Part shown: piece by piece, positions 10,010 to 18,523 of the stretch
Position numbering within the stretch: position 1 is the stretch's first letter
Layout of the letters: each line of letters begins with the position of its first letter
From: Haloarchaeobius sp. HME9146
GTDB lineage: Archaea; Halobacteriota; Halobacteria; Halobacteriales; Natrialbaceae
Reading direction: 5' to 3'
Assembly (NCBI RefSeq): GCF_025399835.1
Contig: NZ_JAODVR010000001.1
Span: 1,178,001-1,242,000, forward strand
Length of the DNA: 64,000 nucleotides
Translations under genes and position numbers: made by a program
Notes under the pieces: model-generated
Seen by the model: the letters and a program-made list of their open reading frames with translations, nothing else
The model's database searches: none
Told to the model about the DNA's origin: nothing

Positions 10010-10363
10010 ATGAAAACATCTCAAACGACTGTATCGATAGTGGCCGTCGTCGACGGCCTCGTCGCGGTCGTCGGTGCCGTCGGCGTGCTCCTGAACATCG
10101 GGAGCGTCGCCTCGGTCATCCTCGTTGGCCTCTTCGGTGCCCAGGGCGTGCTGGCCTACGGTCTGTTCCGTGGCCGCCGATGGGCGTTCGGGGGTTCGAT
10201 GGTCCTCCACGGGTTCTACGCGCTGCTGGGCGTCGGTGGCGTACTCGCCGGAAGTGCGCTCGTCGGCGCTGTCGTGGTGGCTGTCAACCTCGCGATACTG
10301 CTCGCGCTGCGTGGTGCCCGCCCGGCGCGGGAGTCCCAGTCCGTCGCTCGTGCGCTGAACTGA
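10010..10363 (+). CDS. Small four-helix membrane protein of unknown function
   Basis: A 117-residue protein with four predicted membrane helices (VSIVAVVDGLVAVVGAVGVL, VASVILVGLFGAQGVLAYGL, MVLHGFYALLGVGGVLAGS, LVGAVVVAVNLAILLAL) and a short charged tail. I do not recognise a named family. It has its own TATA box and ends 67 bp before a metallo-hydrolase gene on the same strand; the two may be independent. Confidence 0.65.
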   Translation: MKTSQTTVSIVAVVDGLVAVVGAVGVLLNIGSVASVILVGLFGAQGVLAYGLFRGRRWAFGGSMVLHGFYALLGVGGVLAGSALVGAVVVAVNLAILLALRGARPARESQSVARALN

Positions 10364-10430
10364 GTCGCGTCGCCACCCCGTGGCTACCGCGGCCTCCACC
10401 GTTTTGTACCCCACCCCCGTAGCCAGCGCC

Positions 10431-11114
10431 ATGACAACCGAACTCGTCGAGGGCGTCTGGCAGATACCCTGTCGCGGCGTGAGTGCCTACCTCCTCGAAG
10501 ACGGTGCCGACCTCGTGCTCGTCGACGCCGGGACGCCCTGGGACGCGGGGCGCATCCGGGCGGGCGTGCTCGATTCGGGCCACGTCCTCGGCGACGTGGA
10601 CCGCGTCGTCATCACGCACTACGACCTCGACCACGTCGGCGCGCTCGCGAAGCTGGCACCCGACCTCGACGCGGTGGTCGTCGCGGGCGAACACACCGCC
10701 AGCGTCCTCCGGGGCGACCGCCAGCCCGACGCGCCCGGGTTCAAGGGGTTCCTGACGCGCCACCTGATGCGCCGCCTCATCACGCTCCCGGACCTGCCGG
10801 TCGAAGCGGTCCCCGACGGCGAGCAGAGGGGCAGTTTCACCGCGTTCGCGACGCCGGGGCACACGCCGGGCCACACCTGCTACGTCAGTTCGAAGCTCGG
10901 TGTCGGCCTCCTCGGCGACCTCGCGCAGGGAACCGACGACGGCACCCTCGACCGGATGACCAGTTTCGTCGACGCCGACCGCGAGCAGGCGGGCGAGAGC
11001 ATCCGGTCCTTCGCCGAGCGAGCACCTGCCTTTGAGGTGGCGTGTATGGGCCACGGCGAGCCGCTTCGCGACCAGGGCGACGAGCAGCTCCGCCGACTCG
11101 CGGCCCGGCTCTGA
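10431..11114 (+). CDS. MBL-fold metallo-hydrolase
   Basis: A 227-residue metallo-beta-lactamase-fold hydrolase. The metal-binding motif is THYDLDHVGA (the HxxxDH form, with the first His replaced by the H of THYDLDH) and the later zinc ligands lie in TPGHTPGHTCY and MGHGEPL. LVDAGTPWDAGRI near residue 25 is the usual strand before the active site. The family covers glyoxalase II, lactonases and nucleases, and the substrate is not determined. The ATG at 10431 is preferred to the track-long form from 10380 because MTTELVEGVWQIPC is the natural fold start. Confidence 0.82.
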   Translation: MTTELVEGVWQIPCRGVSAYLLEDGADLVLVDAGTPWDAGRIRAGVLDSGHVLGDVDRVVITHYDLDHVGALAKLAPDLDAVVVAGEHTASVLRGDRQPDAPGFKGFLTRHLMRRLITLPDLPVEAVPDGEQRGSFTAFATPGHTPGHTCYVSSKLGVGLLGDLAQGTDDGTLDRMTSFVDADREQAGESIRSFAERAPAFEVACMGHGEPLRDQGDEQLRRLAARL

Positions 11115-11137
11115 GTCCCGCCGCAATCTGTCGTCAT

Positions 11138-11146
11138 CTTTATCGC
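11138..11146 (+). promoter_or_regulatory. TATA box for the E1-alpha gene
   Basis: CTTTATCG at 11138-11145 lies about 30 bp before the ATG at 11175 and fits an archaeal TATA element for a leaderless or near-leaderless transcript. Confidence 0.45.
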
Positions 11147-11174
11147 GGAATCGGCCCTCGTTCGAACCAGTTCC

Positions 11175-12278
11175 ATGTCTCAACTCGTCTCGGACCAACC
11201 CGACGACCTGCATCGCGTCATCGACCGCGACGGTTCGGTCGTCGATGGGGCGTCGGTGTCGCTCTCCGACGACACGCTCCTGGCACTGTACGAGGACCTG
11301 AAGCTGGCCCGGCGCTTCGACCGGAAGGCCGTCGCGCTCCAGCGACAGGGCCGGATGGGCACCTACCCGCCCATCTACGGGCAGGAGGGTGCACAGGTCG
11401 CGAGCGTCCACGCCCTCGACGACGAGGACTGGCTGTTCCCGAGCTACCGGGAGAACGGGGCGATGCTCGCCCGCGGCGTCTCGATGTCGAAGAACCTCGA
11501 GTACTGGATGGGGTCGGAGGCGGGCAACGCCGCCCTCCGCGAGCGGAACGTGTTCACGGTCACGAACCCCATCGCGACGCAGATACCCCTCGCGACCGGC
11601 CTCGCCTGGGGCGCGAAGCTCAAGGGAGACAATCGGGCTGCGCTCGTCCACTTCGGCGATGGCGCGACCTCCGAGGGAGACTTCCACGAGGGGCTGAACT
11701 TCGCGGGCGTGTTCGACGCCCCGGTCGTCTTCTTCTGTAACAACAACCAGTGGGCCATCTCGGTGCCACGCGAGAAACAGACCAAGAGCGCGACTATCGC
11801 CCAGAAGGCCGTCGCCTACGGCTTCGAGGGCGTCCGCGTCGACGGGATGGACCCCATCGCCGTCTACGAGGTCACCCGCGACGCGGTCCAGAAGGCGAAG
11901 AACCCCGGCGACGAGCCCGCACCGACGCTCATCGAGGCGTTCCAGTACCGCCTCGGCGCACACTCGACCTCCGACGACCCCGGGGTCTACCGCGACGAGG
12001 AACGCACCGAGAAGTGGCGGCAGATGGACCCGGTCCCGCGGTTCGAGCGGTTCATGCTCGAGACCGGGCGGCTCGACCAGGAGGACGTCGACGCCATCGA
12101 ACAGGACATCGAGGACCGGCTGAACGAGGCGGTCGAGCAGGCCGAGGCGGCGACGACCGACCCGCGCCATATCTTCGAACACGTCTACGCACAACAGCCG
12201 AAGAAGCTCCGCGAGCAGCAGGCGTACCTCGAATCGCTCAGAGAAGAGTTCGGTGACGACGCGTTGCTGGAGGACTGA
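11175..12278 (+). CDS. Thiamine-pyrophosphate-dependent dehydrogenase E1 component, alpha subunit (pyruvate/2-oxoacid dehydrogenase type)
   Basis: A 367-residue E1-alpha subunit. The thiamine-pyrophosphate motif begins GDGATSEGDFHEGLNFAG at about residue 161 and ends in FFCNNNQWAIS near 188-198. RRFDRKAVALQRQGRMGTY and YRLGAHSTSDDPGVYR are conserved in pyruvate and branched-chain E1-alpha subunits. E1-alpha normally works as an alpha2-beta2 tetramer with E1-beta, feeding E2 lipoyl transferase and E3. None of these partners is adjacent, since the next gene is deoxyhypusine synthase on the other strand. The name therefore rests on the subunit itself, and its partner subunit must be encoded elsewhere. 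Confidence 0.85.
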   Translation: MSQLVSDQPDDLHRVIDRDGSVVDGASVSLSDDTLLALYEDLKLARRFDRKAVALQRQGRMGTYPPIYGQEGAQVASVHALDDEDWLFPSYRENGAMLARGVSMSKNLEYWMGSEAGNAALRERNVFTVTNPIATQIPLATGLAWGAKLKGDNRAALVHFGDGATSEGDFHEGLNFAGVFDAPVVFFCNNNQWAISVPREKQTKSATIAQKAVAYGFEGVRVDGMDPIAVYEVTRDAVQKAKNPGDEPAPTLIEAFQYRLGAHSTSDDPGVYRDEERTEKWRQMDPVPRFERFMLETGRLDQEDVDAIEQDIEDRLNEAVEQAEAATTDPRHIFEHVYAQQPKKLREQQAYLESLREEFGDDALLED

Positions 12279-12285
12279 AGCGGAC

Positions 12286-13308
12286 TCAGTCGTCGTCCGC
12301 GACCGCTTCGGCTTCTTCTTCGACCTTGGGCTCGTACCGCTGGAAGGCTTCCGCGACGAGCAGCGGCGTCACCAGCGTCGCCTCGGCCTTGACCTCCACG
12401 TGGTTCGTGACCTCCTCCTTGATCTTCCCCCACGAGACGGCCTCGTCCGGCGGCGCACCCGAGAGCGAGCCGTCGCCTTCGACACCGGTCGAGACGTACA
12501 CCGCGTAGTCCGCGCCGCCGCGGAACAGGTTCGTCATGATGGCGTGGTGCTTCGGGATGCCCCCACCAAGGACGATGAGGCCGGTCTTGTTCGCGAGCAG
12601 GCCCTCCTCGATGAGGTCGTCGTAGTCCTGGAGGATCTCGATGCCGATGTCCGAGTCGTAGCCCTGCTTGTAGTAGTAGAGGAAGTTGCCGACCTCGGCG
12701 TCGGTGAGCGCCGGACAGAAGATGGGGATGTCGTTGTCGGCGGCGTTCTTCAGGATGGAGTCCTCGTCGTCCAGTGTCTTCCCGAGTTCGCGCGAGAACT
12801 CGACCGGCGTGCGGACCTTCTTCTCGGCGAAGAAGTCCTCGAAGAAGTCGTTGAGGTACTCCTCCAGCCAGACGTAGCGGTCCGACGGGACGAAGATGTT
12901 CCCGAGCCGGTTGATGCCGCGTTCGCGCATCGCGGCCTCGTCGACGTCCCACTCGCCCATCTTGAACGGCTTCTCGGTCTTGATGACGTCCTCGGTGATG
13001 GAGCCGGAGGTCGTGATCATCACGTCGATGAGGTCCTCGCGGCAGAGGTAGGCGACGGTCTCGCGAAGCCCCGAGGAGACGATGTTCGAGGTGTAGGTGA
13101 GGTAGATGGTCGCGCCCTCGTCCCGCATCCGTTTCACGATATCGACGGCCTCGGCGAGGTGGGTCGCCTGGAAGCCGGTGGTCGCGTAGGCTTCGAGGAG
13201 TTCGCCGAGGTCGAACTCGCCCGAGTAGTCGTAGCCGCGAACGTCGGGTGTGTCGAGCTCCTCCTCGGAGCCCGGGATGACGTTGTTCTTGGTGTCGTCG
13301 TCGCTCAT
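12286..13308 (-). CDS. dys: Deoxyhypusine synthase
   Basis: A 340-residue deoxyhypusine synthase, the NAD- and spermidine- (or agmatine-) dependent enzyme that starts hypusine formation on aIF5A. Visible family motifs are YLTYTSNIVSSGLRE, IDVMITTSGSITEDVIK, CPALTDAEVGNFLYYYKQG, LGGGIPKHHAIMTN and the active-site segment EAVSWGKIKEE with the catalytic lysine at about 295. The ATG at 13308 is chosen because MSDDDTKNNVIPGS is a natural acidic start; the longer frame from 13500 runs through the divergent gene. It shares a 52-bp divergent promoter region with the DJ-1/PfpI gene. Confidence 0.95.
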   Translation of the reverse strand: MSDDDTKNNVIPGSEEELDTPDVRGYDYSGEFDLGELLEAYATTGFQATHLAEAVDIVKRMRDEGATIYLTYTSNIVSSGLRETVAYLCREDLIDVMITTSGSITEDVIKTEKPFKMGEWDVDEAAMRERGINRLGNIFVPSDRYVWLEEYLNDFFEDFFAEKKVRTPVEFSRELGKTLDDEDSILKNAADNDIPIFCPALTDAEVGNFLYYYKQGYDSDIGIEILQDYDDLIEEGLLANKTGLIVLGGGIPKHHAIMTNLFRGGADYAVYVSTGVEGDGSLSGAPPDEAVSWGKIKEEVTNHVEVKAEATLVTPLLVAEAFQRYEPKVEEEAEAVADDD

Positions 13309-13360
13309 GTGGGCATACTCGAACCGGACCGATAAGAGGCTTACACTCTTAGGCGGAGGT
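13309..13360. promoter_or_regulatory. Divergent promoter region between dys and the DJ-1/PfpI gene
   Basis: Only 52 bp separate the two start codons. On the minus strand CTCTTATCGG (about 13330-13339) can serve as the dys TATA box, and on the plus strand CTTACACTCTTAG (about 13340-13352) can serve the other gene. GGAGGT directly abuts the ATG at 13361, too close for a normal Shine-Dalgarno site. Confidence 0.4.
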
Positions 13361-13942
13361 ATGCGAGTCGCTATCTTGCTGTACGACGGCTTCGACGAAC
13401 TCGACGCCATCGGCCCGTTCGAAGTGTTCCAGACCGCCGGCGCGCTCGGCGGGGAGATGGAAGCCTCCCTGCGGACGGTCGACCCGGTGTCGACGGTCAC
13501 CGCCAGTCACGGGCTGACGGTCGCACCCGACGGCAAACTCGACGAGTACGAGGCCGACCTCGTGCTGGTTCCCGGTGGCGGTTGGAACACCGACCCGGAC
13601 GAACCCGGCGCGCGACGGGAGTTCGAGGCCGGGACGATTCCTGACGCGCTCGCCGAACGACACGAGGAGACGACCATCGCCAGCGTCTGCACCGGCGCGA
13701 TGTTGCTCGCCGCGGCAGGCCTCCTCAACAACCGCCCGGCGACGACCCACCACAGCGCGAAGGAGGACCTCGGCGTGTTCGCGAACGTCAAAGACGACCG
13801 TATCGTCGACGACGGCGACGTGCTGACCGCGGGCGGCGTGACGTCGGGACTGGACCTCGCGTTCTACCTCGTCAGAATGCACTGCGAGGACGGCATCGGC
13901 GAAGCGGTCGCGGACGAGATGGAGTACCAGCCGCGGGTGTAG
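13361..13942 (+). CDS. DJ-1/PfpI family protein
   Basis: A 193-residue single-domain class I glutamine-amidotransferase-like protein. MRVAILLYDGFDELDAIGPF is the usual start of the AraC-ligand-like/DJ-1 group, LVLVPGGGWNTD follows, and the nucleophile elbow ASVCTGAMLLAAAGLL places the reactive cysteine at residue 110. THHSAKEDL and TAGGVTSGLDLAFYLV complete the family pattern. Relatives include isonitrile hydratase, deglycases and proteases, and which of these applies cannot be decided. It is divergent from dys. Confidence 0.85.
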   Translation: MRVAILLYDGFDELDAIGPFEVFQTAGALGGEMEASLRTVDPVSTVTASHGLTVAPDGKLDEYEADLVLVPGGGWNTDPDEPGARREFEAGTIPDALAERHEETTIASVCTGAMLLAAAGLLNNRPATTHHSAKEDLGVFANVKDDRIVDDGDVLTAGGVTSGLDLAFYLVRMHCEDGIGEAVADEMEYQPRV

Positions 13943-13981
13943 AGCGGCGGTCGGGGCTGGGCCGGCGTGTCGGCGGTCAGG

Positions 13982-15643
13982 TCACCCCTGCCCGACCATG
14001 TCCTCCTCGTCGTCCCACTCTCGCTCACGGAGCTCGTACTTCTGGACCTTCCCGGTCGCCGTGGTCGGGAGCTGTTTCACGAACTCGAACCGGCGGACGA
14101 TCTTGTAGCTCGCGAGTCGTTCGCGGGTGAACGCAGTGAGCTCCTCGGGTTCGACGCCCGGGTCCTGCACGTCGCCGTTCTCGGGGACGACGAACGCCTT
14201 CGGCGTCTCGCCCCACTGCTCGCTGGGGGAGGGAATGACCGCCACGTCGGCGACGGCCGGGTGGTCGAACAGCGTGTCCTCCAGTTCGATGCTGGAGATG
14301 TTCTCACCGCCGGAGATGATGATGTCCTTCTTGCGGTCGCGGATGGCGATTATCCCGTTCTCGTCGACGGTCGCGAGGTCGCCCATGTGGTAGTAGCCCT
14401 CCAGACGCTCCGAGAACGCCTCCTCGGTCGCCTCGGGCTTGTTCCAGTAGCCCTCCATCACCTGGTTCCCGCGGACGACGACCTCGCCGACGGTCGTGTC
14501 GTCGTGGGGCACGTCCTCGCCGTCCTCGTTCACGACGCGAATCTCGGTCCCGAGGAAGCCCAGTCCCTGGCGCTTCTTCACCGCGAACCGCGCGTCGTCA
14601 TCGTCGTCGAAGAACCGGCGCGAGTCCGAGGTGGTGATGAGCGGCCCGGTCTCGGTCGCGCCGTAGACGTGTTTGAGGTACCAGCCGAACTCGTTCTCGA
14701 CGAGCCGGAGGGTCGCCTCCGGCGGGGCCGCACCGGCCGTGGCGACGCGGACCTCGTTGTCGCCGGTGACGGCTGGCTGGTGTTCGTCGTAGTAGTTCGA
14801 GAGGATGTTGAGCACCGTGGGTGCGCCACAGAAGTACGAGACGTCCTCGGTCTGGATGGCGTCGAAGACCGCCTCGGGCTCGACACCGCGGGTGCAGACG
14901 TGTTTCGCACCCATCCCGGTGATGGCGTAGATGTGCCCCCAGCCGTTGACGTGGAACATCGGGAGCGTCCAGAGGTAGACGTCGTCGTCGACGATGTCCT
15001 GATGGATGGCGATGAGGTAGGCGTGCAGCGTCTCGTTCCGGTGGGTCCGCATCACGCCCTTGGGGTCGCCGGTCGTCCCGGACGTGTAGTTGATGGTGAC
15101 GACTTCGTCCTCGTCCATCTCGGGGCGGTCGTACTCGCCGTCTGCCCCGTCGAGGACGGCATCGAAGTCCTCCCACTCGCCGGCGGACGAGTCCGCCGAA
15201 TCGCCGCCCGCGCCGCCCGCCGAGACGCCTTCCACCGCGTCCGCGTCGTTGCAGATGAATATCTCGGTGGGGACCTCATCGCGGACAGCCTCGATCTTCT
15301 CGGCGTACTCGTAGTCCGCGACGACCGCTTTCACACCAGCGTCTTCGAGGATGTACGCGAAGTCGTCCGGTGTGAGCCGGTAGTTCAGCGGGGTGTGGAC
15401 GCCGCCGAGTTGCATCGTCGCGTAGGCCGCTTCGAGGTGGTAGTGGGTGTTCGGGTCGAGGACGGCGACGCGGTCGCCTTTCTCGATGCCCCGCGCCTGG
15501 AGCGCCGCGGCGAGCCGGTCGACACGGTCGCCGAGTTCGTCGTAGGTGAAGCGTCGGCCGTCTGTCCCGACGACGGCCTCCTTGTCGCCGTACTGTCGCC
15601 GGGCGCGGTCGAGGAAGTCGGTAACGAGTAACGGTTTTCGCAT
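13982..15643 (-). CDS. AMP-dependent acyl-CoA synthetase/ligase
   Basis: A 553-residue adenylate-forming enzyme that should activate a carboxylic acid to its acyl-AMP and then CoA thioester. The P-loop-like motif YTSGTTGDPKGVMRTH lies at about residues 184-199, and the later motifs are YGATETGPL, GYYHMGDLATVD, RKKDIIISGGENISS and the C-terminal TATGKVQKYELR with the catalytic lysine. Length and motifs fit medium/long-chain fatty-acyl-CoA ligases. The neighbours do not show the acid used. Confidence 0.88.
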   Translation of the reverse strand: MRKPLLVTDFLDRARRQYGDKEAVVGTDGRRFTYDELGDRVDRLAAALQARGIEKGDRVAVLDPNTHYHLEAAYATMQLGGVHTPLNYRLTPDDFAYILEDAGVKAVVADYEYAEKIEAVRDEVPTEIFICNDADAVEGVSAGGAGGDSADSSAGEWEDFDAVLDGADGEYDRPEMDEDEVVTINYTSGTTGDPKGVMRTHRNETLHAYLIAIHQDIVDDDVYLWTLPMFHVNGWGHIYAITGMGAKHVCTRGVEPEAVFDAIQTEDVSYFCGAPTVLNILSNYYDEHQPAVTGDNEVRVATAGAAPPEATLRLVENEFGWYLKHVYGATETGPLITTSDSRRFFDDDDDARFAVKKRQGLGFLGTEIRVVNEDGEDVPHDDTTVGEVVVRGNQVMEGYWNKPEATEEAFSERLEGYYHMGDLATVDENGIIAIRDRKKDIIISGGENISSIELEDTLFDHPAVADVAVIPSPSEQWGETPKAFVVPENGDVQDPGVEPEELTAFTRERLASYKIVRRFEFVKQLPTTATGKVQKYELREREWDDEEDMVGQG

Positions 15644-15773
15644 GGCTGGCGCTACGGGCGACTTCCAATTATGTATGATTGATGGTTACAATGTCCGCCG
15701 GTATTGTGCCTCTTCGACGCGGTGCCTCCCTGTCCCGAACCCACCGTGACTGAACAGGCGGGCCGGTCGCTCC

Positions 15774-17165
15774 CTAGCGACTGACGGCGATTCGATATGT
15801 GGCGAGTGAGACCTCGGACGTCATCCACCCGACGAGCAAGAACGCGCCGAGGATGCAGAAGAACATCTCCCAGCCGGTCATCCAGATGGGGCTGATCCAC
15901 GGCGCGTAGTGGCCCCACATCGTGGCGAACTCGGTCGCGTACCCCGACAGCGGCGTGCCCGCGAAGGCGGCCTGCACCGAGGTCCGGAAGGGGACACTGT
16001 CGCCGCCACCCGCGACGAGGTTCGCGCTGCCCGTGATGGGGTAGGTGCCGCTCGCGTTCATATCGCGGATGGTCGGCCCCTCCTGGACGGATTCGTCGCC
16101 GGTCCCGAGTCGCTCGGCGTCGTACGGTCCCCACGTCGCGTAGTACTCCCAGACGACCTCTCCCTTGGGCGTGACCTCCAGGATGCGGTGGTTGAGCGTG
16201 TCCGTGATGAGGGTGTTCCCGTTCGGGAGCCGGTCGGCGTCACGTGGCCAGTTGAGCGTGTTCTGGCCGACCATCCAGGTGCGGACCCACTCGCCGTCCT
16301 CGTAGGCGTACTCGACGACGCGGTTGTTGCCCGAGTCGGCCACCAGCATCGTCGGGGTCCCGTCGTCGCTGACCATGTAGTCGGGGTTGTGCTGTTCGTT
16401 CAGGATAGAGTGGTCGCCGTCCTCGCCGAGGCGATTCGTGATGTTCTTCGTCTCCATGTCGACGATGACCGCCTGGTCGAAGTTCCGCGGCGAGAGCAGC
16501 AGTCGCCCGTCACCGAGGGCGTCGACGTCGTTGCTGTGGGACCAGTCCGCGTTCATCCCGCCGTCGGTGTCCGCGGGGAAGTGGTCCCGGTACTGCCACC
16601 GCCAGGTCACCTCGTCGGTCGTCAGGTTGTAGACGACGATCTCGTCGGCGCTCGTCCCGTTCTCGCCGTCCCACGCGCGCATGTGCGAGATGACGAGTTC
16701 GTCCTCGCTCAGCATGTCGGCGTCGTGGGTGTCCTCGAACGGGAAGCGGCGCTCCCAGACGCGTTCGCGGGTCTCCGGGTTCAACTCGTAGATGAGCGTC
16801 TCACCGCCCCGGGGTGAGACGACGAGCAGGTTCCCGTTCGGGAGCGGGTCCACGTCGAAGAACCACGCGTCCTTGCCTGCGCTGCTGTTGTGTACCCACT
16901 CCGTGAGGCCGCGTTCACCGGCGGCCACGAGACGGGCGGGCTTCTTGTCGTTCGTCGAGCCGCGGAAGGTGAATCCCTGGACGCTCACGACGGTCGTGTC
17001 GCCGGCAGTGCTGGTCACCGTTCCGCGCTGGAGCGAGGGCTGGTCGGCGGGGTCGAACGTGACCGCACTGACCACCGCCGGGGCGAAGAGCGCGAGGACG
17101 AGGACGACCACGAGGGCACGGAGAATCCGGGAGTCTATGGCGGGGAGTTGTCGCACGAGCGCCAT
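15774..17165 (-). CDS. Arylsulfotransferase (ASST)-like membrane-anchored beta-propeller protein
   Basis: A 463-residue protein with an N-terminal hydrophobic segment (ALVVVLVLALFAPAVVSAV), a large extracellular domain and a second hydrophobic segment near the C-terminus (MFFCILGAFLLVGWM). The middle contains repeated short motifs of the type LPNGNLLV, LGDGRLLLS and LPNGNTLITDTLNHRILEV, typical of the ASST/NHL-like propeller family. The histidine expected to carry sulfate in true arylsulfate sulfotransferases cannot be confirmed by eye, so enzymatic activity is uncertain. It is monocistronic in appearance. Confidence 0.65.
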   Translation of the reverse strand: MALVRQLPAIDSRILRALVVVLVLALFAPAVVSAVTFDPADQPSLQRGTVTSTAGDTTVVSVQGFTFRGSTNDKKPARLVAAGERGLTEWVHNSSAGKDAWFFDVDPLPNGNLLVVSPRGGETLIYELNPETRERVWERRFPFEDTHDADMLSEDELVISHMRAWDGENGTSADEIVVYNLTTDEVTWRWQYRDHFPADTDGGMNADWSHSNDVDALGDGRLLLSPRNFDQAVIVDMETKNITNRLGEDGDHSILNEQHNPDYMVSDDGTPTMLVADSGNNRVVEYAYEDGEWVRTWMVGQNTLNWPRDADRLPNGNTLITDTLNHRILEVTPKGEVVWEYYATWGPYDAERLGTGDESVQEGPTIRDMNASGTYPITGSANLVAGGGDSVPFRTSVQAAFAGTPLSGYATEFATMWGHYAPWISPIWMTGWEMFFCILGAFLLVGWMTSEVSLATYRIAVSR

Positions 17166-17206
17166 TCAGGGAAGCGGTTAAGTGTATCTTACGAAGCCCG
17201 CATCGT

Positions 17207-18466
17207 TCACCACTCCGTGATGGCCCCGGCACCCTGGGTGTACCAGAGGGAGCCGAAGAAGGTGAGCACGCCCGTGAACGCCGAGGCCCCGCCGACGAAG
17301 AACACCCACTGCATGCCGACCTGGGTCATGAGGAAGCCACCGAGCATCGGCGCGCCGACGCTGCCCGGCCGCCAGACGAGTTCGCGCACGCCGAAGCTCG
17401 ACGCCACCCCCGCGCCGTCGGTGCCCTCGTCGGCGAACAGCGCCATGCTCGCCGGTTCGCGGAAGGAGTCGGCGATGCCCAGTAGCATGTTCAGCCCGAC
17501 GAGGACCGGGAACGCCGCCGAGAGTTCGCCCACGATGGGATACACGGCGGGCAGATTCAGTGCCGCGCCCACCGCGGGTGAGAACGGAACCAGCACCGCG
17601 ACGACCGCGTACATCGTCCCGCCGACGAGGACGAACAGCGACCGGCCGAACCGGTCCGAGAGCGTGCCGGTGTAGGGCTGGAGCAGCATGTTCGTCAGCT
17701 TCTCGGAGGTGAGGACGACGGCCACGGCGAGACCGGCTTCGGTGTAGCCGAGGCCACCCTGTGCCGCCGCGACCCCGGCGTAGATGGGGACCCACGTCCG
17801 GACGAGGGTCACCGCGACGGCGTACTGGGCTCGGAAGCCGGTCAGGGTGAGGATGCGGTCGTTGAGCGCGAGGTCGGAGAACGGGAACCCCTCGATACGG
17901 GTGTCGTCGGGCTCGAGACTGAACCAGACGCCGACGGTCGCGATGGCCATCAGCGCCACGATGAGGGCGTAGATTGGCGTGAACCCGAACTGTTCGTAGA
18001 GGAGGCCCGCCGAGATACCGCCGAGGATGGCGGCCGCGAAGCGCCAGGCGTTCGCCTTCCCGATGTAGTTCGCACGCTCGTCGTGGGCGGCGAGTTCACC
18101 GACCATCGAGAGCGACATGAGGCCCGACCCGGTGACGGCGATGCCCTGTATCCCCCGGACGAGGATGAACTCCAGGCTCGCGCCGTCGAAGATCGAGATG
18201 GCCGCGAACCCGAGGTAGGCCACGAGGCTGACCACCAGACTGAACAGCAACACGTCGCGCTTGTCGTAGCGGTCGCCGGCCCATGCGAGGGGGACGACCG
18301 CGACCGTCTGGGCGATGGTGAACCCCGAGATGAACAGTCCGACGACCAGCCCCGACGGGTCGAAGATGTTGATGTAGAACGGCAGCAGCGTCGACAGGGT
18401 GACGAGGCCGAACCCGGTCGCGAAACGGGTGAGATAGAGCGCGTAGAAGCGAGAGTCGTCGGTCAC
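17207..18466 (-). CDS. Major facilitator superfamily transporter
   Basis: A 419-residue protein with about twelve membrane helices. AWAGDRYDKRDVLLF is the helix 2-3 MFS motif and LQPYTGTLSDRFGRSLFVL is its second-half equivalent; RGIQGIAVTGSGLMSLSMVG is helix 4. It resembles the multidrug/sugar-efflux branch, without enough to assign substrate. It is a different subfamily from the MFS gene at 8663. The short intervals around it do not suggest an operon. Confidence 0.83.
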   Translation of the reverse strand: MTDDSRFYALYLTRFATGFGLVTLSTLLPFYINIFDPSGLVVGLFISGFTIAQTVAVVPLAWAGDRYDKRDVLLFSLVVSLVAYLGFAAISIFDGASLEFILVRGIQGIAVTGSGLMSLSMVGELAAHDERANYIGKANAWRFAAAILGGISAGLLYEQFGFTPIYALIVALMAIATVGVWFSLEPDDTRIEGFPFSDLALNDRILTLTGFRAQYAVAVTLVRTWVPIYAGVAAAQGGLGYTEAGLAVAVVLTSEKLTNMLLQPYTGTLSDRFGRSLFVLVGGTMYAVVAVLVPFSPAVGAALNLPAVYPIVGELSAAFPVLVGLNMLLGIADSFREPASMALFADEGTDGAGVASSFGVRELVWRPGSVGAPMLGGFLMTQVGMQWVFFVGGASAFTGVLTFFGSLWYTQGAGAITEW

Positions 18467-18523
18467 TGCCCGAGGCTCCGGCAGTCCGAAACAAGTCGGT
18501 TCCGGTTCCGGCTGTGGTTCGGC

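Noticed and set aside
10380-10430. Extended N-terminus of the MBL-fold hydrolase from 10380
   Set aside because: The additional 17 residues do not belong to the fold, and the ATG at 10431 matches the family start.
10284-12194. 636-codon open frame antisense to the metallo-hydrolase and E1-alpha genes
   Set aside because: It mirrors two genes with clear motifs. Its Arg/Val/Asp-rich composition is what the complement of GC-biased codons gives.
13967-15631. 554-codon open frame antisense to the acyl-CoA ligase
   Set aside because: No domain motif, and the sense strand encodes a complete adenylate-forming enzyme.
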